Below, piece after piece: positions 1-11,978 of a stretch of 64,000 nucleotides of DNA. The notes below the pieces were generated by a model. The model was not told the origin of the DNA. It made no database searches and was given only the letters and a program-made list of their open reading frames with translations. Both the position numbers and the translations under genes were made by a program. The DNA lies in assembly GCF_026210795.1 (NCBI RefSeq), contig NC_089452.1, forward strand, positions 186,001-250,000. Reading direction: 5' to 3'. The stretch comes from Rhizophagus irregularis (Eukaryota; Glomeromycota; Glomeromycetes; Glomerales; Glomeraceae). Numbering within the stretch: position 1 is the stretch's first letter; every line of letters starts with the position of its first letter.

Positions 1-545
1 TTCGTACTTACTTACGAATCTTGGTTCCTTTTCTTCCGATCTTCGGAAGTCAACCCGAAACCTAAAAAATAAAGAAAGGAACGGTTAGTAAACCGTTCCA
101 AATAATAAAAAAAAAACAAAACCAAAACCAAGATTCGTATATACTTACAAATCTTGGTTCTTTTCCGTACTTCAGAATTCGGAAATCCACCCGATCCTAA
201 AAAAAAGAAAAGAACGGTTATTAGTAAGTGTTCGTAATAATAATAATAAAAAAAAATTAAACCAAGATTCGTACTTACTTACGAATCTTGGTTTCACTTT
301 TTCCAAAGATCGGAAACCCACCCGAACCTAAAAAAAGAAAAAAAATGGTTATTAGTAACCGTTCGTTAATATTACAAAAAAAAACAAAAAAAATTAAACC
401 AAGATTCGTTTACTTACGAATCTTGGTTCTTTTCCATTCTTCGGAACTAGGAAGCCCGCCCGAAACCTATAAAAAAGAAAGGAACGGTTAGTAACCGTTC
501 CAAAATATTAAAAAAATAAAAACCAAGATTCTTAAGAATCTTGGT
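1..545. repeat. Tandem satellite, ~130-bp unit, about four copies
   Basis: Four consecutive units start near 1, 138, 268 and 405. Each carries two perfect or near-perfect hairpins: one built from AACCAAGATTCG and CGAATCTTGGTT arms around a short TACTTACTTA loop, and one of the form GGAACGGTTAGTAACCGTTCC minus one or two bases. Between them lie a TTCCGATCTTCGGAA-like dyad and an A-rich stretch. The array is probably cut by the left window edge. No coding capacity is credible. Confidence 0.85.
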
Positions 546-905
546 TCTAAATCCCCTTCCCCTTCCCCCTTTCCCCATTTTTTACCTTAAAGTCCGGTTT
601 CGTGTTAAAGCCGGCGTCCTCTTATGCGTCCTACAAAAAAAAACAATGAAAAGAAATTCGTTTCTTAAATTAAAAAAAAAAAAATTTTAAAAAAAAATAT
701 GTAAGTTTCGAAATGAAACTTACATTACTTCCAAGAAAAAGAGGCGAAAGAAAGGTGTGAGAAAAGGGGGAGAGGGGGAGAGCGGGAACGAAATGAAAGG
801 ACGAAAGGGAAAGGAAAGGACAATAGGAGAAGGGAGGGGAAGGACGAAAGGACAGGGGAAAGTAGGGACGAAGTGAAGTGAAAGGAAGGGATGAAAGGGA
901 AAAGT
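546..905. repeat. Low-complexity polypyrimidine then polypurine tract
   Basis: A C/T-rich stretch (about 549-580) is followed after a short A-rich spacer by a long G/A-rich tract (about 735-905) made of GAAAGG, GGGGGAGA and similar words. The strand asymmetry is strong. I see no gene. Confidence 0.7.
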
Positions 906-1009
906 TTAAAAAAGATCCTTTTTTAAACTTTGATATGCATAACGCGTGACGTTTAATTAGACTATTCGACCAATGTCTAATCGTAGATCATGGTCGAATT
1001 TTTAATTGA

Positions 1010-1170
1010 ATATAGGCCGGCCTTTTTCGACTAGTGAAATTGGAAATCGGCTATGCCGAATGTCACCTGATATACAGATGATCGTCAATTATTAGCCGAA
1101 ATTTAGCCGAAATAAGGACGATTTGCCTTATTTCCGATTTGCCTTATTTCGACTAGTGTTTTTCAGTTTT
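1010..1170. mobile_element. CACTA-type terminal fragments (relic)
   Basis: Two copies of TTTTTCGACTAGTG or TTTCGACTAGTG (near 1023-1036 and 1147-1158) surround GCCGAA/TTCGGC-rich sequence. The same combination of CACTAGT-type ends with subterminal GGCCGAAAT words occurs at the ends of the CACTA element at 30760-37284, so these look like detached element ends. No transposase remains. Confidence 0.4.
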
Positions 1171-1374
1171 TTCACTATACAAAAAAATTGTATATACATT
1201 ATAAAATATATATTTTTATAAAAAATTATATTGTAATATTGAATTAAAATTTAAAAAATATTTTATTAAGCAATATTAAATAAAAAACTAATCTTAAATA
1301 ATTAAATTTTAAACAAAATACATTAAGAATATAAATTTACTTGTAATTTAATGCAATACGCACAATTATAAAAA

Positions 1375-2640
1375 ATTAATAACTCCACAAATATTAACTG
1401 TGCCTTCATTAAAATAAATATTCAAGTAGATTCTAAGCTGCTGAACAATTTTTAATTAATAAAAGAAGTCGATTTACTTTGGCTTAAGTGCTTAAAATAC
1501 GCTCTGAAGTAACAAAATGGAAAAAATAAAATTCGTAAATGAGTACTGTTGTGAAAATTGTGAATAACTCATCAAGTATTAACTGTACCTTCGTAAAAAT
1601 TAATATCCAAGTAGATTTTGACATGCTAAACAACTTTCAGTTAATAAAAGAAGTCGATTTACTTTGACTAAAGTGCTCAAAATACGCTCTGAAGTGACAA
1701 AACGGAAAAAAAAAAATTCGTAAATGAGTACCATTGTGAAAATCGTGGATAACTCATCAAGTATTAACTGTACCTTCGTGAAAATTAATATTCAAGTAGA
1801 TTTTGACATGCTAAACAACTTTCAATTAATAAATGAAGTCTATTTACTTTGACTAAAGTGCTCAAAATACGCTCTAAAGTGACAAAACGGAAAAAAAATA
1901 AAATTCATAAATGAGTACCATTGTGAAAATCGTGAATAACTCATCAAATATTAACTGTACCTTCGTGAAAATTAATATTCAAGTAGAATTTGACATGCTA
2001 AACAACATTCAATTAATATAAGAAGTTGGTTTACTTTGGATAAAGTGCTCATAATACGCTCTGAAGTGACAAAATGAAAAAAATAAAAGTCGTGAATGAG
2101 TACTGTTGTGAAAATTGTAAATATCTCATCAAGTATTAACTGTACCTTCGTGAAAATTAATATTCAAGTAGATTTTGACATGCTAAACAACTTTCAATTA
2201 ATAAAAGAAGTCGATTTACTTTGACTAAAGTGCTCAAAATACACTCTGAAGTGACAAAACGGAAAAAAATAAAATTCGTAAATGAGTACCATTGTGAAAA
2301 TCGTGAATAACTCATCAAGTATTAACTGTACCTTCGTGAAAATTAATATTCAAGTAGAATTTGACATGCTAAACAACTTTCAATTAATATAAGAAGTTGT
2401 TTACTTTGGATAAAGTGCTCAAAATACGCTCTGAAGTGACAAAATGAAAAAAATAAAAGTTGTGAATGAGTACTGTTGTGAAAATTGTAAATATCTCATC
2501 AAGTATTAACTGTACCTTCGTGAAAATTAATATCCAAGTAGATTTTAACCTGCCGAACAACTTACAATTAATATAAGAAGTTGATTTACTTTGGCTAAAG
2601 ATCTCAAAATACGCTCTGAAGGTAAAAAAATTTGTAACTT
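1375..2640. repeat. Tandem satellite, ~186-bp unit, about seven copies
   Basis: The landmark AATACGCTCTGAAGTGAC recurs near 1499, 1681, 1867, 2053, 2239, 2424 and 2607, a period of about 183-187 bp. Each unit also has GAATAACTCATCAAGTATT, CTTCGTGAAAATTAATATTC and GACATGCTAAACAAC. Copies differ by scattered substitutions and 1-3 bp indels, and the outer copies are more diverged. No open reading frame spans a unit. Confidence 0.9.
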
Positions 2641-3184
2641 AATACTACTGTATAATATAAAAAATGTAAATAATTCCAAAAATATTAACTGTACTTTTAT
2701 GATCTTAACAGTTTTAAACTTACTAAACTACTTTTAATTAAAAGAATAAGATTTACTTCAGCCAAAATGCTCAAACCATACTTTGAAATATATGTAAAAA
2801 AAATATAATATTTGTTTATATTTTAAATTATGAGTTATTTAATTTAAATGTATTTATATTTAAGAAAAAAAATATTTTAATTCTATTTTATAAAGTATTT
2901 AAAAAGTATTTTAGTAAAGTTTTTAAGGCAAAAAAATAATTATAACTGAAATAAAAAAAATCTAAGTTAATAAATAAATATTAAACCGTAATACATAATC
3001 ACATGTTATATATTAAAATCGAAAAATCCTATTACAAATAACCAAAAATCGGCAATTTCATGTTAAAAATCAGAAATATTATATTAAAATCAGAAATATT
3101 TATTAAAATCGGAAATATTATATTAAAATTGCCAAAAAATCAGACAGCCATATTAAAAAGGGCAAAAATCTGATTTTTATTTAT
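2641..3184. other. AT-rich spacer with short degenerate repeats
   Basis: This stretch has no gene. Around 3020-3160 a short motif close to ATTAAAATCGGAAATATT is repeated several times with changes. Confidence 0.5.
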
Positions 3185-3480
3185 TTGACCTGTGTATATC
3201 TGTAGAAAATACGTTATAAACGTATAAATTTTAATATACTGTAGAATAATATGTATACCGTATCCTTTATTTACAATATTTTTGTGAACCGTATACAAAA
3301 TACTAATATACAGTAGAAATGATATACGTTATAGACGTATGAATTTAATATACCGTATCACACAGTATGTTTACCGTATACTTTATTGTATTTTTTACTA
3401 AGCACATTTTGCGAACAGTATACATTATACTGATATGCCGTATGTAAAAATGCAAACTGTATCAAAAATACGTATATACA
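3185..3480. repeat. Cluster of ATAC-N-GTAT dyads
   Basis: Many small inverted motifs of the form TATACNGTATA, ATACGTTATAAACGTAT and TATACTGTAGAA occur within 300 bp and run into the 3' end of the ORF at 3462-5219. A second cluster of the same motif lies at 49250-49625. Confidence 0.55.
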
Positions 3481-5219
3481 GTATAAAAACCGTATACATA
3501 TTTTTTATAGGGTCTATGAACTTTCTTATCATCCTTCTTATGTACGACTTTGTATTCTCTTATAAATCCATCTGTGACCAATTCATATTGATCAAATCCT
3601 AATCTTAATATCCTACTGATATCTATTTTCGTTAGCTCATTCTCCGTTTCCAGTAATAGTTCGTATACTGCCATTATCGTTTTATCAATCTCATCTTCTT
3701 CCCTACTTGATTCATTCTCTACCTCTTTCTTATTTCGTTTCTTTGCCAGCCACAGGTCTAATTCTCTTGTCACGGCTGTTTTCAATCCATCTTTTATTTC
3801 TTGAAATTTTCCAATTAATCCTTCTGTGAATACCTCTTCTTCCGTATACCCCATATTCCACAATGTCAATAATTCACTTTCTGAGACCTTTATCTCATTT
3901 TCCTGTGCTCTTTCTAACCATTCTTCAGTTTCTGCTCTTTCTCCTTCTTCATTAAACTGTTTCAATAGCATTCTCACAATTACCTGATTCTTCTCGTTTA
4001 TCAACGGATATATTTTTATTAACCCCATGTATTCCTGTAAGAATCGTCTATTTCCTATATCTTCCTCGCTAAATCCCCAATTATACAAATACCATATGAT
4101 ACCTTCTGACATTACTATGCCTAATTTAGCAATTATTTGTTCAAACTTCGCTATCGCCTCCTTATTTTCCTGAGTTTTCATCCTCACCCATTCATCCAAT
4201 TCACTTTTTAATTTTTCGTCTGATAGGTTCTCTAATTCGTTATACTTTACCCAAAATTCTACTACTAATATTTGATTCGGTCCATATCCTAATCTTATCA
4301 CTCTTTCTATTTTTAGTTCTTCTATCAATACTCCTTTCCTATTTAGCTTTTCTTTAATATCTGCTATACTTAATCCTGATGTTTCTTTATCATCACTACT
4401 ATCTTCACTTATCTCAGAATCTACCAAATTAAGCTCACTACTCCCGGCATCACTGATTCTCGCCTCAAATTGTTTGCTTGTTATGAATTCTTTGATTATT
4501 TCTTCTGTTAACTGGTTATTCTTCCATCCGTCCTTATATTTAAGATATGCTACCTTTGTTGTATATCTCATACTCCTTTGAAATCTAGTCACTTTCCATT
4601 TATTTTCCTTATTAGCTATCGTTTCTTCTAAATATAGTAAACCTTTAAAATAGTCTCTCGTCCTATCTGATTCCTCTACTACTCCTGTTTTCATTTTGTA
4701 CCATAACCAGTACTCGTTAAATCGTCTCTCTATCTCTTTTTCTCCAATACGATGCCCAAATTCTATTATCTCTTCATTAGTCTGTATCTCCTCTTTTATC
4801 TTATTTACACTTACCATTATTTTTCCTTCGTCATCCACTCTCAACCAATTCTCCATAATTATTTCTATTATTGTTTCTATTCCCTTATACGTGTACTCTG
4901 GTTTTTCATCGTACCTTATCGAGTATATTATCACGTTTATCACTTTTCTCCTTTTTTTAACTTTCACTGTTGCTTCATCCTCATTTGGTATTAGGTTGCT
5001 GAAATTTATTATAGTGTTCCAAATGAATGTTCCCACTTGTGGTATTAACTCCTTCAGTATCTTCCAAAATTCCAAAAATTCTTTCAGTTCCTTCCTATCC
5101 TCCAAGTTTCTATAACATTTCCTACATGATGGATCTCTTTGATACTCACTTAATTTTTCAATATGCTTTTGCATTTCATGGTTATCCCAAATCGCTTGTA
5201 ACTTATCCCAAATATCCAT
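3462..5219 (-). CDS. ORF0 protein of an LTR retrotransposon, function unknown (intact copy)
   Basis: This open frame encodes 585 residues that I cannot match to a named family. It has DPSC-x-KCY (residues 29-36, a CxxC pair), a charged helical N-terminal half with a tryptophan-rich patch near 170-175, an acidic serine-rich linker (about 255-285), and then four copies of a roughly 27-residue motif at about 302-328, 372-400, 448-476 and 531-558. Each copy has a hydrophobic helix, then LGY, WGF, MGY or LGF, an acidic turn, and a second helix of the type F-I-x-x-F/Y-x-x-x-K. A diverged homologue lies upstream of gag in the complete element (17318-18829), so the role is probably within the retroelement cycle (inference). 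The last ~15 residues run into dyad-repeat DNA, so the natural C-terminus may differ. No signal peptide or membrane segment is seen. Confidence 0.75.
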   Translation of the reverse strand: MDIWDKLQAIWDNHEMQKHIEKLSEYQRDPSCRKCYRNLEDRKELKEFLEFWKILKELIPQVGTFIWNTIINFSNLIPNEDEATVKVKKRRKVINVIIYSIRYDEKPEYTYKGIETIIEIIMENWLRVDDEGKIMVSVNKIKEEIQTNEEIIEFGHRIGEKEIERRFNEYWLWYKMKTGVVEESDRTRDYFKGLLYLEETIANKENKWKVTRFQRSMRYTTKVAYLKYKDGWKNNQLTEEIIKEFITSKQFEARISDAGSSELNLVDSEISEDSSDDKETSGLSIADIKEKLNRKGVLIEELKIERVIRLGYGPNQILVVEFWVKYNELENLSDEKLKSELDEWVRMKTQENKEAIAKFEQIIAKLGIVMSEGIIWYLYNWGFSEEDIGNRRFLQEYMGLIKIYPLINEKNQVIVRMLLKQFNEEGERAETEEWLERAQENEIKVSESELLTLWNMGYTEEEVFTEGLIGKFQEIKDGLKTAVTRELDLWLAKKRNKKEVENESSREEDEIDKTIMAVYELLLETENELTKIDISRILRLGFDQYELVTDGFIREYKVVHKKDDKKVHRPYKKYVYGFYTVYTYF

Positions 5220-6235
5220 TTTTCTAAAATTTATCCATTCTCACAGTCCAGCTGTTCTATATATATATTTTTCTATAATGTAAGCATGTATTTTCCCTGT
5301 CCATTTTCTATAGCGACTTGCTTACCCCAGGGCCGCTTTACAGATTTTATCCCCCGTTCCACATTTATATAGCAGTGATGCGCGGGACCGCTTCACAAAA
5401 ATTACTTACTTATAATTCTATTGAAGGTTTCTTACGGTTTGCCTACAACCACTAGAGGGTATCAAAGTTAACCCACAACTTATTAGAGATGTCAACAGTT
5501 ATGTTCCATAATTAAACTACATCGTGTCTAACCACCTAAGTGTCAACAGTTATATTCCATAGTCAAATTACATCGTGTCTAACCATCTCCGTTGTGATCA
5601 GCATTTCCTTTAACGGGTGTATCTAACCTTTCAAAAATCTCGAAAGTCAACAGCTATCCATGGAATGTACTCATCGGTTTTGATGGAATTACCTTTTTCT
5701 CCCTTATACTAGGCTTAGCTTTACCATATGATAGACCTTACGTATACCAGTTTCCAGGTTTGGGAAGGAAATTCCTATTTTGAATTATGAATTTTATTGC
5801 TGGTAGTAGGTTTCTAAACAATCTTCAGAGTGCTTTCTGTATAATACAACCTTGCGCACGATTGAACCAGTTTAGTACAATGAAAATTTTCAATTTTCTC
5901 AGAACATTGGTGTGTTCCCATTAAAATCAAAGTTCTAGATAAATCCACACTTAAGGTATTCCCCAGGTATCGCCTTTAAGATGCTGTCAGGATACCTCAC
6001 GCTTTCTGCCCCTTGGGTAGTTATTCAATCCTTCTTTAGGTTTGAGTTACCTTTCATGTAACGATTCACCCAAGTGGTTACTTACGTCCAACTTACTCTT
6101 CCATCCAACTCTCCTCACGTTGGTACCGGATCTTATCTAGACCTCCAAAATTAATACCTACCAGTTATTTCAAATATGAATCAACTTCTACTATAAATCC
6201 ACTTTTGATTATATGAAGATAATCAATCTTTTCTC

Positions 6236-6248
6236 GGAGCATGCACCA
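6236..6248 (-). promoter_or_regulatory. Primer-binding site (truncated LTR element)
   Basis: On the minus strand the sequence starts TGGTGCATGCTCC three bases after the LTR end. TGG is the complement of a tRNA CCA end. The site matches that of the complete element (20401-20414) except for one inserted base, which supports both calls. I could not identify the tRNA. Confidence 0.6.
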
Positions 6249-6251
6249 AAA

Positions 6252-7027
6252 TGAAGGATGCACCTGCCACATGCATACCTCATTATACATGAAAACTCAT
6301 GTATAGGTCAGAACTTCGTATAAAAATATTAATTTCACTTGGTTTTGTGGTTTATTTTTAAAGGTTGAATAAAATAAAACAAAATGTTGTTCTTTCGGAC
6401 TAATAGAATCTAAAAGATTCATGCCTTTCACAACTTTCATCAAGAATAAATTATGGTTGATTCATATTTCATTACAAATAAAATTCAATATAAATTCAAA
6501 ATAATAAGGGTAAAAATTCTATCCTTTCACTTTCTCGAAATTATCTGTTCAAAAATTTGTTAGTTTATTCAGATCAAATAAATGTTCTTTAAATAATATT
6601 TTCTATTACCCTTGAATTCACATGACTTATCTATTCTAATTGGTACAGTTTATACTCATGTCCTGGAGTTTATATCTCCTTTTCTGAATATCTCATCTAA
6701 TAGTTCTTTTTGGAATATCTCATCTAATATTTCCTTTTTGGAATATCTCTTCTATCTTTTCATATTAGATACAGTTTATACTCGTGTTTAGGAGTTACTC
6801 TCATTGTGGACAAATAAATTCCATTGTAGACAAATAAATAAACAAATTGCCTATCATTAGTGTCAATCATTTGGGTCATAAACAATAAACAAATAGTTTA
6901 TCATTTGTGCTCATCATTTGGGTCGATCATCACGTGACTTATTATTCTATTATTTCTTATACGTCTAAAATACTAAGATACCTACGCCTCATTATTAATT
7001 AATTTTCTATCAAATTCTGATACTACA
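6252..7027 (-). repeat. Probable 5' LTR of the truncated element
   Basis: On the plus strand it begins TGAAGGATGC directly beside the primer-binding site. It probably ends ...GATACTACA at 7027, where the coding sequence of the neighbouring hAT relic stops abruptly. TG/CA ends and about 776 bp suit an LTR. Only one copy is present, so the right boundary is inferred. No sequence similarity to the LTRs of the complete element was evident. Confidence 0.5.
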
Positions 7028-8012
7028 GCAGCTTAATTAATGCCTTTACAGGAATCAAGCCTTTTTCAATAATAAGTTGCAATGTATGAGCACTACATCC
7101 TTGCCATTCAACTGCATTTATATTTGAAATAGCTTTCTTCATATTAGCTGCATTATCCGTGGTAATTGTGAAGACCTTGTCACGTAAATTCCACTTTTCT
7201 AATATTTCTTCTAAACTTTCTGTAATATGCTGAGCTGTATGAGGGTATCGAACATAATTAGTAACAGTCAATGTAATTTCATTAAGATTAAAATTGGAAT
7301 CAATATAGGAACATGTAATGCCTATATATTCTTGTCCACCCCTTGAAGTCCACATATCAGTGATTAATGAAACGTTTTTTGCCTCTAGCTTAATTTTTTT
7401 AATTAATGCTGGTAAGGTATAATTATAAGCATTACCAATAACTTTCTTAATACCTTTCTCATCTGGCATAATAAAAGCTGGATCTAATTTACTAATAAGC
7501 CAACGAAATGAAGGACTTTGAACAACATATAATGGTTGAAGATCATCAATTATCCAGTCTGTTAAAAATTTACAAAGTTCTTTTTGCCTATTGTCTTTAT
7601 GTTTATGAATACGCATAACAGTTTGAATAGTTTGCTGATTCTGTATAATAGAAACAATTAATTAATTAAATGATTTTTAAAAATAAAAAAATTAACAAGA
7701 GTACAAGACTAACTTTATTAATTTCGCCATCCTTTGATATTTCGTGATCAGTTAATAAATGGTTGATGGTATTTCCAGTTGAACCATCATTGATATAAAG
7801 AGCTCCGCATATCTTTCCATTAGCATCTAAAAACTTACATCTTTTAAGTAATTCTCCTTTATCCCCTGTTTGCTCTTCAGTATCCACTTCTTCAAAATAA
7901 TTCCATGTCCAGCTCCTTTTTTTTGGCTATTTTTTAATCGTTTTGTTGGTAATTCATTCTCAGGAGTTGAGGGGCGAGATTGATCTTATCTTATATCAGT
8001 ATTATCACCCAT
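7023..8012 (-). pseudogene. hAT-family transposase relic (BED finger, N-terminal half)
   Basis: Reading starts at an ATG at 8012-8010. Early codons include an in-frame stop and a one-base shift in an A-run near 7920. A BED zinc finger follows (SWTWNYFE, then CKF, CGALY, and NHLLTDH as the histidine pair). A 73-nt intron (7713-7641, GTTAGT to ATACAG) keeps the phase. Exon 2 carries the first part of the RNase-H-like hAT domain: LITDMWTSR and ITTDNAANMKK supply two acidic catalytic-type residues, and CSAHTLQLI follows. It ends after ALIKLL at about 7028, where the LTR begins, so the C-terminal half including the dimerisation region is missing. It is not functional. Confidence 0.8.
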
Positions 8013-9441
8013 ATTCTGTAATTAAAACACTCGAAAGATAAAAAATTTTTGATTTTGATATAATTAGATTATTCCATTAAAGATAATCAGACGATAAATG
8101 TAATACGTGGTACAAAATTTTAAACTAAATCAATTGTGGAATTACCCCTTTTTTTATAATAAATAACGATGAAAAAAAAAAAATCGTAAAATAATTTTAA
8201 AATTAAAAATTTTAATAATAACTAATAGTCTAATATCATGTTAAAACATTTTATTTTAATTAAAATATAAAAAAAAAGAAAGAACATCATCAGATTCTTA
8301 TTGCAAAAACATAAACAAAAACCATTTTATTTTCTACTTTCTAAAAAAAAGAAAAAATTCTCAATCCTTAATCCATCAGACTTTTCGTCCCAATTTTTAA
8401 GATCCAAAACGTCCAAGTAAATACCCATAACTAAAAATAAAAAAAAGCATTAGTAAAGATCTTACCAATGTTCCCTACCTCCCAATTCTCAAACCTACCT
8501 TCCATTCTGAAGTCAAAGACCAAATCCTACATCGAGATGCCCAGAAAGGTACCTACAAGGAAAAAAAATTAGAAGTAACATTAGTTAAAGTTTTACTAAT
8601 GTTCTCTAAAAACTCAACTCCCTATTTCAAAGTTTCAAAACACACACCTTTTTCCAAATGATCAAATCCAATAGCTGAAATCTGAGTTCTAGGCGTCCAG
8701 AAAGATATGATAAGAAATTAAAAAAAATGGAAAGAAATTAAGAAAGGTTAGTTAAAAATTAATATACTACTTTCTTGATATTTTCTCTCTAATTTTAATC
8801 CTATACCTCATGTCTTATTCGGTTATTCCAAAGTCCAAGTCCGAAATTGCACCTAGAAGCAATAAAGTACAATTTTTTGGACAAAAATAGATTTCGGTTT
8901 GATTTTTTATAAAAAAAATACAAAAGTTCATTTTAATTTTTTACATTTTTTATTTCTAAATAATTAAATTGAGAAAATATTTGGTTTTTTAATAATAAAT
9001 AAAAAAGATCGTTTGGTTTTATTTTGTAAAAAAGAATTGAATAAACTATAAGCAGTAAATGAATTAAAAAAACTGCCACGTAATGATTTTATAGTGAAAC
9101 AAATAACGGATTACGGTTAATCCGTTAATCTGTTATGAATCTGGATCAACAAGTATCCGATACCTTTTATCGGATTCAACTGGTTAAATCCATTAGTCGA
9201 TTTTATATCCGGATTATAATCGTTAACCTAAATGTCAAACCGGATACCCGATAATAACGGATATTTGTTTCTATCTGATATTAACGGTTTATGGGTCTGA
9301 ACACTATTTGTAGCTTTTTTTATACTTTATAAAACAAAAAAAAAATCATTAAAATTGGACTTTTAGATGGTAAGATAATTGCAAAAAAAGCTTCTTAATA
9401 AACAAATTATATATTATTTATTATAAAAGATATACTATTAC
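8013..9441. other. Intergenic spacer with exon-like repeat relics
   Basis: No gene is seen. Read on the minus strand, 8860-8395 contains diverged copies of the unit found in tandem at 40380-41130 (TTTACTAATG, T-run ending in TAG, then GGACTT or GAC-rich words and GTAAG or GTAGG). At 9085-9300 a set of CGGAT and ATCCG words forms several short inverted repeats. Confidence 0.5.
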
Positions 9442-9478
9442 CATAAAAGGGGTCGTTTAAAGCTGTGTTCAATTATGT

Positions 9479-9912
9479 TGTGACATGCCGCCCATAGGAT
9501 ATTAAAATAAAATATCGTATGTTGCCACCGACGTGTTGAGTTCGTATAATATCTATGCTTGGTTTAAAATAAAAAAAATTAGTTACAAAACATTAATAAA
9601 CCATTAATTAAAGATAATTAATGTGGCACTTTTTGCTTATAAGAAAAAGGCTAAAAGAATGTGTTAGTTTATTATTAAGGACGAACTAAAATTTTTATTT
9701 TCCAAAAATTGAACTCTAGAATTTCCTATTGAAATCCACTTGTATTTATACATTTTTAAGAAAAATATTTCTAATATTTCTAATATTTCTAATAAAATTT
9801 GAAGATCTATTATCATATGACTATCTCGTTACACCAAACTAAACTATAAATATAATTTTATTGGCTAATTATTTATCCTTATTTTATTTTATTGTATTTT
9901 TCGGTTATTACA
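9479..9912 (-). repeat. 3' LTR of the gypsy element
   Basis: 434 bp, plus-strand ends TGTGACATGCC and TTATTACA. It matches 20419-20871 nearly base for base apart from the 19-bp extra copy there. It contains a triple ATTTCTAAT microrepeat. Confidence 0.93.
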
Positions 9913-9926
9913 TTTATCCTCCTCTT
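9913..9926 (-). promoter_or_regulatory. Polypurine tract
   Basis: The minus strand reads AAGAGGAGGATAAA immediately before the 3' LTR (TGTAATAAC on that strand), the expected position and composition for a plus-strand primer. Confidence 0.75.
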
Positions 9927-10851
9927 GAAAAATTTATGTCCCATAAATTAAGAATCGAATTCGGGTCTCAAACATATTATATTATTATATATGGTTCAAA
10001 TATTTCCCTATCAAAATATTCCTTTAATAATTCTCCATTTACTGGTCTTCTTAAAATTCTTCCATTTAATTCTTTAATTTTGTATGATCCATTTATTATT
10101 ACTTCATGTATATAATATGGTCCCTTCCATTTTTCTTCTAGTTTTCCTGTATATGTTTTATATTTCACCGCGTCAAAGTATAATACTTTATCTCCTATTT
10201 GAAAGTTTTGTTTTCGTTTTCCAATTTTGTCATGATATTTCTTTTGTTGTTTTTGTGCTTTTTCAATATTCTTCTTTGCTTCATATCTTTTTATTGGTAA
10301 TTCTTCTATTATATGTTTTATTCTTTTAATTATTGTAATTCCTTTAACTTCTTCATCATTCGGTAATATTACTCTTCTTCCATAAGTCAAATAAAATGGT
10401 GTCATTTTACTTGATTTTTGTATTTTACTTCTATATGCAAACAATATTGGTGCTATTCTTTGATCTCAATTTTTATCTTCATATTCTCTATTTCTATATA
10501 TCGTTAATTTTTCTTTTACTAATTTCGCTAATGATTCTATTAATGTTTTATTAAATCGTTCTACTAATCCATTTGTTTTAAGGTGATAAGGAGTTGAGAA
10601 TTTATGTTGAACATTAAATTTTTCTGTAAGATTTTTAGTTAATTGATTATTAAATTCTGATCCATTATCTGTAAGTATTTTCTTTGGACATCCATGTCAA
10701 CAAATTATTTCTTCGTAAATAAATTTTGATATTTCTTTTGCATTTGCTTCTTTTATTGCTTTTGCTTCTGGCCATTTCATAAAGAAATCTATTGCTACTA
10801 CTATATATTTATTTCCTTCTTCTGTTCTTGGTAATGGTCCTATTACATCTA

Positions 10852-11812
10852 CAGTCAACTCTCTTTATAGTCACACATTTGGGACAGTCCATATTTGGTG
10901 ATTATAAAGAGATGTGACTATATAAAAAATTTCTTATATTAGTATATCATAATTCCGGCCAAAAATTAACATAATTTTGGCCAAAATTATACTTAAAACT
11001 TTATTGTATCGTAACTCCTCCAATATTAATCGTAGAGAGATGATCTTACCGCCATTCGATTCGTCTTGATGAGACGGTTCTAATGGTATATAATACGTCG
11101 AAATCCAATCACTAGATTAATTTCCGAAATTAAAAAAATATTAATGGTTTTTGTGTAATAACTCTGCCAATATTGATCCTAGAGAGACGATCTTACTACC
11201 ATTCGATGCGTCTTGATGCGACGAATCTAATGGTATAAAATACATCGAATTCCAATCACTAGATCAATTTCCGAAATTAAAAAATATTAAATGGTTTTTA
11301 AGTAGTAACTCCGTCAATATTGATCACAGAGAGATGAGCTTACCACCATTCGATTCGTCGTGATGAGGCGATTCCAACGAGCTATTAATCGTCTTTTTAC
11401 AATCACTAGGTACCGAGATATTTAGCAAAATGTTAAATGGCACAGTAAACGTAAATCAAGGAATATAATAATGCCGATGCTTAACATTTTGTTGAATAAC
11501 TCATCAGCCAGTGATCGTAAAAGGATAAGACTACCACCATTCGATTCGTCTCAGTGAGACGATTCTAACAAGCTATGGTACATCTTTGTACGATTATTAG
11601 ATGCCAAGTTATTTAATATATTCTTTATATAACTGTGATTATAAACGGTTCTTTTTAATATAAGATTTTTGAGGATAGGTGTGATAGTGACTATAGATAG
11701 ATTGTGACTATATAGGATAGATTTTAATAATAAAGTGTTTTGAACATTCAACTGGTGTGACTATATAGTAGAATGTGACTATAACGGGAGTGACTATAGA
11801 GGGAGTTGACTG
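10852..11812. mobile_element. Non-autonomous pogo/Tc1-mariner-type element in integrase
   Basis: 961 bp with terminal inverted repeats CAGTCAACTCTCTTTATAGT and CAGTCAACTCCCTCTATAGT, flanked by TA on both sides (10850-10851, 11813-11814). TA duplication plus CAGT ends suits pogo-like elements. There is no transposase. The interior is about four diverged copies (roughly 11000, 11150, 11290, 11480) of a module containing ACCATTCGATTCGTC, the same core as in the elements at 11979, 25427 and 38433. Confidence 0.85.
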
Positions 11813-11978
11813 TATTCCAATCATATGAAAAGGTTCTTTTACTTCTATTGAATGTAATTCATGTAACCCTTGTGGATTATTTCTTCTTTGACAATTATCA
11901 CAACTTTTTACATATTTTTCTACATCTCGTTTCATATTCTTCCACCAATATTTTTCTTTTACTTTTTCATATATAGCT

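Larger units (their letters stand above)
3462..7027 (-). mobile_element. Truncated Ty3/gypsy-like LTR retrotransposon (5' part)
   Basis: Read on the minus strand, the order is LTR (about 7027-6252), AAA spacer, primer-binding site (6248-6236), a leader of about 1 kb, then ORF0 (5219-3462). The same order and a nearly identical primer-binding site occur in the complete element at 9475-20875, and the ORF0 proteins are homologous, so I infer the same retrotransposon lineage. Gag, pol and the 3' LTR are missing: the sequence left of 3462 is satellite DNA. The leader holds a two-copy repeat of about 51 bp (5491-5590). Confidence 0.7.

Noticed and set aside
288..491. 67-codon ORF at the left end
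   Set aside because: It spans satellite units and hairpins; lysine-rich only because of A-runs.
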